7,347 bases of DNA from JBGOUJ01 sp041477005 (GCA_041477005.1 JBGOUJ010000396.1:1-7347), one strand, 5' to 3'; positions 1-5,663 are shown, numbered from the stretch's first letter. Notes: generated from the letters alone by a model not told the origin. Translations and numbers: made by a program.

Positions 1-65
1 GAGACCGGCTCGATCAGGAAACCGCCGCCCTTAACCTTGGAGACTGCCGTCGTTGTTGCGGCCAT
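1..65 (-). CDS. fadE: Acyl-CoA dehydrogenase, N-terminal fragment (FadE-like), cut by window edge
   Basis: Reading the minus strand from an ATG at 65-63 gives 21 codons with no stop before the window edge: MAATTTAVSKVKGGGFLIEP, then V. The Gly-rich stretch followed by FLIE resembles the start of long FadE-type acyl-CoA dehydrogenases, which often begin with a short variable lead and then a GG-x-FL-[IL]-E motif. These FAD enzymes oxidise acyl-CoA to trans-2-enoyl-CoA, the first beta-oxidation step. The start is well supported by a GAGGAG Shine-Dalgarno six bases upstream. It lies downstream of fadN and fadA on the same strand, as in the Bacillus fadNAE operon, and that context carries much of the call. 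No catalytic region is inside the window, so the assignment rests on about 20 residues plus position. Confidence 0.7.
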   Translation of the reverse strand, partial: MAATTTAVSKVKGGGFLIEPV

Positions 66-71
66 TGGGAA

Positions 72-77
72 CTCCTC
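72..77 (-). promoter_or_regulatory. Shine-Dalgarno of the fadE-like gene
   Basis: The minus strand reads GAGGAG followed by six bases and then ATG (65-63). This is a near-ideal ribosome binding site and fixes the start of the partial gene. Just 5' of it (81-96) lies a short hairpin, GCTGAT-CGCT-ATCAGC on the minus strand, formed by the edge of the heptamer array, so access to this site could depend on how the repeat RNA folds. Confidence 0.75.
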
Positions 78-89
78 GTAGCTGATAGC

Positions 90-222
90 GATCAGCGATC
101 AGCCGTCAGCTATCAGCGATCAGCCATCAGCCATCAGCCATCAGCCATCGGCCATCGGCTAGCGGCTATTACCTATCAGCTAGCAGCTATCAGCCATCAG
201 CTATCAGCCATCAGCTATCGGA
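90..222. repeat. Tandem 7-bp repeat array (NATCAGC)
   Basis: Nineteen consecutive heptamers run in uninterrupted 7-bp register from 90 to 222. The typical unit is (G/C/T)ATCAGC; examples are GATCAGC at 90 and 97, CATCAGC at 125, 132 and 139, and TATCAGC at 174, 188 and 202. Units at 146-173 (CATCGGC, TAGCGGC, TATTACC) and the last one (TATCGGA) are degenerate but keep the phase. A 7-bp period is not a multiple of three and the array lies between fadA and fadE, so it is not coding. It resembles in style the heptanucleotide STRR repeats known from cyanobacteria; the sequence itself is not one I recognise. Confidence 0.93.
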
Positions 223-272
223 AACATCCGCCAATGGGCGGCTTGCTGACGGCTAGTAGCTGACGGCTGATT
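188..272 (-). other. Long imperfect stem-loop formed by opposed heptamer arrays
   Basis: Positions 188-218 are largely complementary to 242-272. By hand alignment about 24 of 31 positions pair as Watson-Crick, and two further positions become G-U pairs in the minus-strand transcript. Between the arms lies a second small hairpin, CCGCC-AATG-GGCGG (228-241), which would form the apex. A separate perfect 15-bp inverted match also exists between 98-112 and 257-271, so alternative pairings are possible. In the fadN-fadA-fadE transcript this structure would sit between the thiolase stop and the fadE ribosome binding site, where it could protect an RNA end, attenuate, or set the relative level of fadE. 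Function is inference. Confidence 0.6.
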
Positions 273-279
273 GCTGCTT
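245..279. repeat. Opposed 7-bp repeat array (GCTGANN)
   Basis: Five heptamers in register: GCTGACG (245), GCTAGTA (252), GCTGACG (259), GCTGATT (266) and GCTGCTT (273). They are the reverse complement of the NATCAGC type found at 90-222, so the two arrays face each other across a 22-bp gap containing a GC hairpin. Confidence 0.8.
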
Positions 280-313
280 TCCTGATTGCTGCGTTCCTAA
301 TTGCTGCCTTCCT
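269..313. repeat. Three 15-bp tandem repeats ending at the fadA stop codon
   Basis: Three adjacent 15-mers occupy 269-283, 284-298 and 299-313 and share the frame (G/A)ATTGCTGC(T/G/C)TTCCT. Only the first base and one internal base vary. The third copy ends on the first base of the minus-strand TGA of the thiolase gene (313-315), so the repeat starts exactly where coding sequence ends. The first copy overlaps the last units of the 7-bp array, which suggests the 15-mer grew out of the heptamer repeat by duplication. Confidence 0.85.
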
Positions 314-1488
314 CATATCCTTTCAAAGATGCCTGCTGCGCCCTGGCCGCCGCCGATGCACATTGTGACCATCCCGTAGCGGACGTTGCGGCGCGCCATC
401 TCACGGAGCAGCGTGGCGGTGAGCTTGGCGCCGGTGGCGCCGAGCGGGTGCCCCAGCGCGACCGCCCCGCCGTTTACGTTCACCTTATCCATCGGCAGGC
501 CGGCGCGGCGGATCACGGCCAGCGCCTGGCCGGCGAAGGCCTCGTTCAATTCGATGAGGTCGATGTCCTCCAGCTTCAAGCCGGCCATGGCCAGGGCTTT
601 GGGAATGGCCACTACCGGCCCGATCCCCATGATCTCCGGCGGCACACCGGCTGTGGCAAAGCTCACGAAGCGGGCCATCGGCTTGAGGCCCAGCTCCTTG
701 GCCCTCTCGACCGACATCACAATCGCCGCCGCGGCGCCGTCGCTTGTTTGCGACGAGTTGCCGGCCGTCACGGTGCCGCGGGCGTGGAATACCGGCTTCA
801 GCTTGGCCAGCGCCTCGAGGCTCGAATCGGCGCGCGGGCCTTCGTCCTTGGCGAAGATCAGCTTTTGCGATTTAGGCTTGCCGTTGTCCAGCGCCGCGTA
901 CTCGACGCAGAGCGGCACGATCTCGTCGTCGAACTTGCCCGCCGCTTGGGCCGCCAGCGCGTTCTGATGGCTGCGCAGCGCGAAGCCGTCCTGGTCCTCG
1001 CGGGAGATCTCGTACTTGTTGACCAGGTTCTCGGCTGTCAATCCCATGCTGAGATAGATCTCCGGATGGTGATCCACCAGCCAGGGATTAGGCGCCGGCT
1101 TGTGGCCGCCTCGCGGGATCAGGCTCATCGACTCGGCGCCGCCGGCGAGGATCGCCTCCGCGCCGTAACTGCGGATCCACTGGGCCGCCAAGGCGATGGC
1201 CTGCAGGCCGGAGCTGCAAAAGCGGTTGATCGTCATACCGCTTACGGTGTCGGGCAGCCCGGCGCGGAACGCCGCGATCCGCGCCACGTTGCTACCCTGC
1301 TCGGCTTCCGGCATGGCGCAGCCCAGGATCACGTCATCCACCTGGTCGGGCTTCAGCTCCGGTGTGCGCTTCAACAACTCGGCGATGACCGTGGCTGCCA
1401 TGTCATCGGGCCGCGTGTGGCGCAAGATGCCGCGGGGCGCTTTGCCCACGGCAGTACGTAAGGCGTTGACAATGACTGCATCCCGCAT
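313..1488 (-). CDS. fadA: Acetyl-CoA acyltransferase (3-ketoacyl-CoA thiolase), FadA
   Basis: A 391-aa thiolase that cleaves 3-ketoacyl-CoA with free CoA to give acetyl-CoA and an acyl-CoA two carbons shorter, the last step of each beta-oxidation cycle. All three catalytic signatures are present: the nucleophile Cys91 in NRFCSSGLQA, the NEAFAGQ motif, His347 in GHPLGATGAK, and the second catalytic Cys377 in MCIGGGQGA near the C-terminus. The length equals that of Bacillus FadA. The start ATG (1488-1486) is followed at once by the family-typical N-terminus RDAVIVNALRTAVGKAPRG; the upstream Shine-Dalgarno is only a weak G-run (GGGGGTT). The gene lies 56 bp downstream of fadN on the same strand and upstream of a fadE-like start, so the three are probably cotranscribed. 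Biosynthetic acetyl-CoA acetyltransferase is the alternative, but the operon context favours a degradative enzyme. Confidence 0.95.
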   Translation of the reverse strand: MRDAVIVNALRTAVGKAPRGILRHTRPDDMAATVIAELLKRTPELKPDQVDDVILGCAMPEAEQGSNVARIAAFRAGLPDTVSGMTINRFCSSGLQAIALAAQWIRSYGAEAILAGGAESMSLIPRGGHKPAPNPWLVDHHPEIYLSMGLTAENLVNKYEISREDQDGFALRSHQNALAAQAAGKFDDEIVPLCVEYAALDNGKPKSQKLIFAKDEGPRADSSLEALAKLKPVFHARGTVTAGNSSQTSDGAAAAIVMSVERAKELGLKPMARFVSFATAGVPPEIMGIGPVVAIPKALAMAGLKLEDIDLIELNEAFAGQALAVIRRAGLPMDKVNVNGGAVALGHPLGATGAKLTATLLREMARRNVRYGMVTMCIGGGQGAAGIFERI

Positions 1489-1501
1489 ACGAGAACCCCC
1501 A

Positions 1502-1522
1502 TCGTGGACCGTGGATCGTGGG
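1502..1522. repeat. Three 7-bp tandem units in the fadN-fadA gap
   Basis: TCGTGGA (1502), CCGTGGA (1509) and TCGTGGG (1516) follow one another in exact 7-bp phase in the short gap between fadN and fadA. The sequence is unrelated to the ATCAGC heptamers at 90-222, but the period is the same. On the minus-strand transcript the array lies immediately upstream of the fadA ribosome binding region. Confidence 0.6.
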
Positions 1523-1544
1523 AAGACCGCGCCCGATCCGACGG

Positions 1545-3923
1545 CTAGTTTCGGAGCGGCTTACCCGTTTTGAGCATGTGCTGCATGCGCTCCTGCGTCT
1601 TGCGCTCGCCACAGAGGCTGAGGAACGCCTCCCGCTCCAGGTCCAGCAGATACTGTTCCGATACGACCGGGGCGCCCGCCACCCGGCCCCCGGCGAGCAC
1701 ATGGGCCAGCTTGCCGGCCACTACCGCATCGTACTCGCTAATATAGCCGCCCTGCCGCGCCAGATAGACGCCCAACTGGAGCGCCGCCAGGCCGGTCTCC
1801 CCCATCACCCGGATATCGTTGCGCGGCACGGCCGGGCGATAGCCGGCAACGTGATCCAGAGCCGCCGCCTTGGCCTCGGCTACCAGCCGCTCGGGGTGGA
1901 TCGACACGCCGTCGCCGGGCCGCAAAAACCCCATCCGGCGGGCCTCGTCGGCGCTGGTGGAAACCTTGGCGTAGCCGATCGTTTCGAAGGCCTGCTGGAG
2001 TCTTGTCAGCAGCTCCACGTCCGATGGCGCGCCGTCGGTGAGCCGCAGCAGAAACTCCTTGGTCCCGCCGGCGGCCGGGATCACCCCGACGCCGATCTCG
2101 ACCAGTCCGATGTAAAGCTCGGCCGAGGCCTGGCTGTGAGCGCAATGCAGGGCGATCTCGCAGCCGCCGCCGAGCGTCAGGCCGAAAGGCGCCGCGACCA
2201 CCGGCTTGGGGGCGTACTTGAGCGCCAGGTTGGCCTGCTGAAAGCGGCGGATACCCAGATCCAGCTCCTCCCACTCTGCTCCCTGGGCGGCCATCAACAC
2301 CAGCACCAGGTTGGCCCCCACCGAGAAATTGACGCCCTGGTTGGCCACCACCAGGGCCTCGAAGTTGGCCGTCAGTTCTTTCAGCCCGGCCATCAGCATG
2401 GAGACCTGGTCCTCGCCGATGGTGTTCATCTTGGAGTGGAACTCGACGCACAGCACGCCGTCGCCCAGGTCGACTAGCGACGCTCCAGCGTTGCACTTGA
2501 CGGCGCGCTGCGCCCGCTTCAGGTCTTTCAGGATCAGGAAACCGGGTCGCGGCTCGATGTCGCGGTAGGTCCCGGCGCGCAGGTCGAAGAAGCGGGTTCG
2601 GGGAAGACCATCCCGGTCGGTATCCTGATAAAAGGATCGATCGCCTCGGGTCAGCATTCGCTCGACGCTTTCCGGCGCCTTACGGTTTTCCTTGTGCAGC
2701 CGCTCGATGACCTTTTCCGCCCCCAGGATATCCCAGGTCTCGAAAGGCCCCATCTCTCGCGCGAAGCCCCAGCGCATGGCGCGGTCGATCTCGACCACGT
2801 TATCGCAGATCTCGCCCACCAGCGACGCCGCGTAGACGAACGTTTCGCTGAACAGGCGCCACAGGAACTCGGACGCGCGGTCGCCGCCCGCCAGCAGCAT
2901 CGGCAGGCGCTGGCGGATCTCCTCGACGTTGCGGGCCATTTCGACCGACGCGAACCGCACCTTCTGCCGGGGGTGATATTCGAGCGTCTTCCAATCGAGA
3001 GCCCAGATCTCCGGCTCGCCGTTCTTCTTTTCGCGGCGGTAAAAGCCCTGGCCCGTCTTTTCGCCCAGCCACTTCCGCTCGATCATGCGCTCCAGGAAAG
3101 GCGGCACGACGAACCAGTCGCGGCGGGGGTCGGACGGCAGGTTCTGGTGGAGGTTGCGGAGAACGTTGGCCGCCACGTCCAGGCCCACCAGGTCGAGGGT
3201 ACGGAAGGTGGCGCTCTTCGGATTGCCGATCAGCGGGCCGGTCAGCGCATCGACCTCCTCCACGCTGAAGCCGTACTCCTGCATGAGCCGGAAGACGGCC
3301 GCCGAAGAAAACGTGCCGATGCGGTTGGCGATGAAGTTGGGCGTGTCCTTGGCCCGGACCACACCCTTGCCCAGGCGCCGGTCGCAGATTTCGGTAATCC
3401 AGTCGGCGACCGCCGGCAAGGTGTCCGGTCCGGGGATGACCTCCACCAGGCGCAGGTAGCGGGGTGGGTTGAAGAAGTGGACGCCGAGCCAGTGGCGCCG
3501 AAAATCCTCGCTGAAGCCGGCGGCGCTGAGGCCGGCAACGATGGACGCGACCGGGATGCCGCTGGTATTGGTCGAGACCACGGCGCCGGGGGTGCGGGCT
3601 TTTTCCACGCGTTCCAGCAGCCCGCGTTTGATGCCCAGGTCTTCGGCTACGGCTTCGATGATCCAATCGCAGCCGGCCAGGCGGCCGAGGTCGTCGTCGA
3701 AGTTTCCGATCGCGACGCGCTCCTGGTATTCGGGCAGGAAGAAGCCGGCGGGCTTTTGCTTCACCGCCGCGTCGCGGCCGGCCCGGGCCAGGCGGTTGCG
3801 ATCCTCGGGCGGACCGGCGAGATCGAGCAGCAGCGCCGGGATGCCGGCGTTGGCGAGATGGGCTGCGATCCGCGAGCCCATCGTTCCCGCTCCCAACACG
3901 GCAGCACGGCGGATCGGTTTCAT
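1545..3923 (-). CDS. fadN: FadN-type 3-hydroxyacyl-CoA dehydrogenase / enoyl-CoA hydratase
   Basis: A 792-aa bifunctional enzyme that hydrates trans-2-enoyl-CoA and oxidises the resulting 3-hydroxyacyl-CoA with NAD+. The N-terminal half is a hydroxyacyl-CoA dehydrogenase: a Rossmann GAGTMG loop at residues 11-16, the HFFNPP motif with the probable catalytic His149, and the partner Glu161 in LVEVIPG, with the usual 12-residue spacing. The helical C-domain follows (FIANRIG, then KTGQGFYR). The C-terminal part, about residues 470-700, is a crotonase fold with an oxyanion-hole NFSVGANL segment and both acid positions, GGGCEIAL and LVEIGVGVIPAAGG. The domain order, dehydrogenase first, is that of Bacillus FadN and the reverse of E. 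coli FadB, and the length matches FadN (about 790). The start at 3923 is fixed by the Rossmann strand, but the upstream Shine-Dalgarno is poor. It follows the xre gene by 44 bp. Confidence 0.93.
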   Translation of the reverse strand: MKPIRRAAVLGAGTMGSRIAAHLANAGIPALLLDLAGPPEDRNRLARAGRDAAVKQKPAGFFLPEYQERVAIGNFDDDLGRLAGCDWIIEAVAEDLGIKRGLLERVEKARTPGAVVSTNTSGIPVASIVAGLSAAGFSEDFRRHWLGVHFFNPPRYLRLVEVIPGPDTLPAVADWITEICDRRLGKGVVRAKDTPNFIANRIGTFSSAAVFRLMQEYGFSVEEVDALTGPLIGNPKSATFRTLDLVGLDVAANVLRNLHQNLPSDPRRDWFVVPPFLERMIERKWLGEKTGQGFYRREKKNGEPEIWALDWKTLEYHPRQKVRFASVEMARNVEEIRQRLPMLLAGGDRASEFLWRLFSETFVYAASLVGEICDNVVEIDRAMRWGFAREMGPFETWDILGAEKVIERLHKENRKAPESVERMLTRGDRSFYQDTDRDGLPRTRFFDLRAGTYRDIEPRPGFLILKDLKRAQRAVKCNAGASLVDLGDGVLCVEFHSKMNTIGEDQVSMLMAGLKELTANFEALVVANQGVNFSVGANLVLVLMAAQGAEWEELDLGIRRFQQANLALKYAPKPVVAAPFGLTLGGGCEIALHCAHSQASAELYIGLVEIGVGVIPAAGGTKEFLLRLTDGAPSDVELLTRLQQAFETIGYAKVSTSADEARRMGFLRPGDGVSIHPERLVAEAKAAALDHVAGYRPAVPRNDIRVMGETGLAALQLGVYLARQGGYISEYDAVVAGKLAHVLAGGRVAGAPVVSEQYLLDLEREAFLSLCGERKTQERMQHMLKTGKPLRN

Positions 3924-3958
3924 GGAAGGTCTTGCAGGAAATTCCAGCTTACCATCCG

Positions 3959-3964
3959 ACTATA
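3959..3964 (-). promoter_or_regulatory. Possible internal promoter -10 for fadN
   Basis: The minus strand reads TATAGT in the 44-bp gap between xre and fadN, one mismatch from TATAAT. It would give a leader of roughly 30 bases before the fadN ATG. I see no convincing -35 at the right distance, so this may be chance. If real, fadNAE could be transcribed separately from the regulator gene. Confidence 0.3.
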
Positions 3965-3967
3965 GCA

Positions 3968-4636
3968 TCACCCATCGAAAACGACATCGAACTCCCGGCA
4001 GGCCCATACCACGCGGCCCTGCACAATTTCCGTGATATTCCTCTTTCGGAGCGGCAGGTGATCGGGAAGGCGGGAGGAGCGGCGATTGTTTTCAGCTACC
4101 AGCGCTAGCGCGGCGCCGACCCGCTGGCAGCGGCACACCGCGCCGTGGCCCTGGAAAGAAAGGGCGTAAATCCGCTCGAAAACGGGCCGCCGGCGCGCCG
4201 CTTCGCTGCGGTCGAGCAAGACCAGGTCGCCGGGATCGAGCAGGGGCGACATGCCCTCTTCGTCGGCCGCCAGGCGAACGAGCATCGGCCGGATGAAGCC
4301 GGAGAAGCGGGAAAGGAAAGAAGCCGAGAACAGCAGTTGGGCGGAGTCGCTGACTTCGCTGGGAAACGGGCTGTGCGGGCCCACCGAGCCGCGCCAGAGC
4401 GGGACCTTGTGGTAAACCTCGCCGGGATCGAGCAAATCCGTCACCGAGAGCTCCAGAGATTGCAAGGCGGCATCGGCCAGCTCGGTGTGGAGACGCCGGG
4501 CGCCCTTGAGCACGTTGTGGATGTGGGGCTGCGTAAATCCGGTCCGGCGGGCCAGTTGACGCTGGCTGATTTCCCCCCGCCGCACCTTTTGGTTCAGCAG
4601 GGCGAGGAGCCGGCGCTCCAGGTCGTAAAAAGTCAT
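3968..4636 (-). CDS. Xre-family regulator with degenerate S24/LexA-like domain
   Basis: A 222-aa protein with an N-terminal Xre/Cro helix-turn-helix (about residues 22-60, including ISQRQLARRTGFTQPHIHNV) and a C-terminal region (about 115-215) resembling the LexA/CI peptidase S24 fold, seen in EGMSPLLDPGDLVLLDR and the later LVAENN segment. Active family members carry Ser in a D-S-M motif and a Lys about 40 residues on. Here the Ser position is Gly128 in EGM, and the Lys region reads VCRCQRV, so self-cleavage looks lost. The domain probably serves for dimerisation or ligand response. The gene is the first of a same-strand run with fadN, fadA and fadE and likely regulates them and itself; an inverted repeat covers its ribosome binding site. 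The start ATG follows AGGGGAAGT. The effector, perhaps an acyl-CoA, is inference. Confidence 0.8.
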   Translation of the reverse strand: MTFYDLERRLLALLNQKVRRGEISQRQLARRTGFTQPHIHNVLKGARRLHTELADAALQSLELSVTDLLDPGEVYHKVPLWRGSVGPHSPFPSEVSDSAQLLFSASFLSRFSGFIRPMLVRLAADEEGMSPLLDPGDLVLLDRSEAARRRPVFERIYALSFQGHGAVCRCQRVGAALALVAENNRRSSRLPDHLPLRKRNITEIVQGRVVWACREFDVVFDG

Positions 4637-4640
4637 ACTT

Positions 4641-4665
4641 CCCCTATAGCTCGCTGAAATAGGGG
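4641..4665. promoter_or_regulatory. Inverted repeat over the xre ribosome binding site (candidate operator)
   Basis: CCCCTAT (4641-4647) and ATAGGGG (4659-4665) form a perfect 7-bp inverted repeat with an 11-bp spacer, so the half-site centres are 18 bp apart. The proximal arm is itself the AGGGG of the xre Shine-Dalgarno on the minus strand. It may be a dimer operator for autoregulation by the Xre protein. As RNA it could also form a stem that hides the ribosome binding site. Confidence 0.5.
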
Positions 4666-4766
4666 TCTGCGTAATTTAAGTCAGGCGCCGCTCCCCGAAT
4701 TCTTTCGCCGGGGCGCCCGCGTTTCTGTTCCGTCGCGTATCGCATTGAGTCAAATAATCTTACAGA

Positions 4767-4775
4767 ATTATCGCA
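4767..4775 (-). promoter_or_regulatory. Possible extended -10 promoter for the xre-fadNAE unit
   Basis: The minus strand reads TGCGATAAT, an extended -10 element (TGn followed by GATAAT), inside the AT-rich stretch 4741-4815 upstream of xre. No good -35 stands at 16-18 bp; TTGTCC lies 20 bp upstream. It would give a leader of about 125 bases. Confidence 0.35.
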
Positions 4776-4788
4776 TGTTTTTCCCAAA

Positions 4789-4828
4789 AATAGGACAATT
4801 TTAACGAGATTCTTGCAGAGACCCTATT
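4789..4828. promoter_or_regulatory. Second AATAGG / CCTATT half-site pair at the divergent promoter
   Basis: AATAGG at 4789-4794 and CCCTATT at 4822-4828 face each other. The latter is the exact reverse complement of the AATAGGG at 4658-4664 in the inverted repeat before xre. The distal half site overlaps the -35 hexamer of the plus-strand promoter. The shared half site suggests that one regulator, most simply the Xre protein, binds both sides of this gap. Confidence 0.35.
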
Positions 4829-4854
4829 GACATGGCGTGCGGAGAACTTAGGCT
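4827..4854 (+). promoter_or_regulatory. Promoter of the Cys-motif/HTH gene
   Basis: A perfect -35 hexamer TTGACA (4827-4832) is followed after 16 bp by TAGGCT (4849-4854), a poor -10 with T1, A2 and T6 conserved. Transcription would begin near 4861, leaving a leader of about 44 bases that contains the hairpin at 4865-4886 and the Shine-Dalgarno at 4893. Confidence 0.45.
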
Positions 4855-4864
4855 GGGGTCAGTG

Positions 4865-4886
4865 CCGGGGGTCCTGAAGACCCCGG
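4865..4886 (+). other. 5'-leader hairpin
   Basis: GGGGTC (4868-4873) pairs with GACCCC (4879-4884) around a CTGAA loop, and an outer CC/GG pair (4865-4866 with 4885-4886) extends the stem past one bulged G. It would lie at the very start of the predicted transcript, six bases before the Shine-Dalgarno. It could stabilise the 5' end or limit translation. No U-run follows, so it is not a simple terminator. Confidence 0.55.
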
Positions 4887-4892
4887 AAACAC

Positions 4893-4898
4893 GGGAGG
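4893..4898 (+). promoter_or_regulatory. Shine-Dalgarno deciding the start at 4905
   Basis: GGGAGG is followed by TTGAAG and then ATG. A TTG in the same frame at 4899 abuts the Shine-Dalgarno directly and is too close to be used, so the ATG at 4905, six bases downstream, is the better start. Confidence 0.75.
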
Positions 4899-4904
4899 TT
4901 GAAG

Positions 4905-5606
4905 ATGGAGTGGAGTCAGTCCACGGTTCTTTCCTTGGCGCGGCTGTCCTGCACGATCTGCGGCGGGGAAGGGACAAGACGAGAAAAAAGGGGACAAATT
5001 ACCCCATGCTCCTGCGTTTTAAGGGCAGTTTTCCGCGCCTGCTACGCGCGGTTTCGGGTCTGCGTGCAAAAAGAAAAATACATGAGCCGGGTCTCGTTCG
5101 AGCACTTCGGCGGGAAGGAGCGGCGGGTGATGTGGTCGCGCAAGGACGAAGAGTATGTCGCCGATTTTCACCTGGTCAGCCGGCGCGCGCTCGATCCGTT
5201 TCACTACCGGCTGTTGAGCTACCACTTTCTGCTGGGCGCCGACTGGAAGCTGTGCTGCCGGCGGCTGCGCATCGATCGCGGGCAGTTCTTTCACGCTGTC
5301 TACCGGGTGCAAGAGGTCCTGGGGCGGGTGTTTTACGAGCTGGAGCCATACGCTTTATACCCGCCGCGCGAATACTTCGCCACCCGCGTGACGGGGCCGG
5401 CGCCCACACGGCCGATGCCGCCGCCACGCTCGGGGGGAACGGCCTCCGGAGGCGGCGGGACACCTGGGGGCGGGAGAGGGAGGCTTTCGCACATTTCCAG
5501 CCCGGCCGGCCTGCTGGGCCCGGAAAGCGGTCCCGCGGCGGCCCGGGCGGTTGCCTTCCTCGCGGCGTGCTCCACCACCGGGATCGGCTCCGGCCTGCGG
5601 GCGTAG
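4905..5606 (+). CDS. Unknown-function protein with Cys cluster and HTH-like region
   Basis: A 233-aa protein I cannot assign to a named family, though it resembles conserved hypothetical proteins I associate with Acidobacteriota. Near the N-terminus are C16-x2-C19-GGEG and C35-S-C37, spaced like a treble-clef or DnaJ-like zinc site, followed by a basic Arg/Cys-rich helix (V38 to about K58). Residues about 96-147 (from ALDPFHYRLLSYHFLLGADW to GRVFYELEP) read as helices around a helix-turn-helix, with W114-x2-C117-C118 and F128-x4-Y133-R134. This recalls sigma region 4 or phage late-transcription activators. These features suggest a DNA- or RNA-polymerase-binding regulator, which is inference. 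The tail from about 163 is rich in Gly, Pro and Ala, of low complexity, and may be disordered or a frameshifted end. The gene diverges from xre and has its own promoter and strong Shine-Dalgarno. Confidence 0.7.
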   Translation: MEWSQSTVLSLARLSCTICGGEGTRREKRGQITPCSCVLRAVFRACYARFRVCVQKEKYMSRVSFEHFGGKERRVMWSRKDEEYVADFHLVSRRALDPFHYRLLSYHFLLGADWKLCCRRLRIDRGQFFHAVYRVQEVLGRVFYELEPYALYPPREYFATRVTGPAPTRPMPPPRSGGTASGGGGTPGGGRGRLSHISSPAGLLGPESGPAAARAVAFLAACSTTGIGSGLRA

Positions 5607-5630
5607 ACCGCAAACGGAGTTAAAACGGGA

Positions 5631-5658
5631 AGACAGAAGTCAGGAGCCACAAGTCAGA
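5631..5658. repeat. Four 7-bp tandem units (AGTCAGA type)
   Basis: AGACAGA, AGTCAGG, AGCCACA and AGTCAGA follow in exact 7-bp phase just after the stop codon region of the plus-strand gene. This is the third intergenic gap in the window with a heptamer period, again with a different unit. Confidence 0.6.
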
Positions 5659-5663
5659 ATAAA

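Noticed and set aside
90..279. CRISPR-like array
   Set aside because: Units are 7 bp with no spacers. This is a simple tandem repeat, not repeat-spacer structure, and no cas gene is present.
301..1461. Plus-strand open frame opposite fadA, and similar ones at 1518-2477
   Set aside because: These are antisense shadows of fadA and fadN with no domain signature and no ribosome binding site.
2694..3965. Long plus-strand open frame (423 codons) opposite fadN
   Set aside because: It lies wholly antisense to a well-supported enzyme gene apart from the last 42 bases. Its translation is Arg/Ala/Gly/Asp/His-rich with no motif, as expected from the opposite strand of GC-rich coding DNA.
4145..4657. 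Plus-strand open frame opposite xre
   Set aside because: Antisense to the HTH-S24 gene with no motifs, and it runs across the candidate operator.
5442..5453. 12-bp palindrome GCCTCCGGAGGC
   Set aside because: It lies inside a GC-rich coding tail where such palindromes are expected by chance, and nothing else supports a site.
4832..5623. Plus-strand frame overlapping the Cys-motif/HTH gene
   Set aside because: It starts at the promoter itself, lacks a Shine-Dalgarno, and encodes a low-complexity Arg/Gly/Ala-rich product. The frame starting at 4905 has the clear Shine-Dalgarno and the Cys motif.
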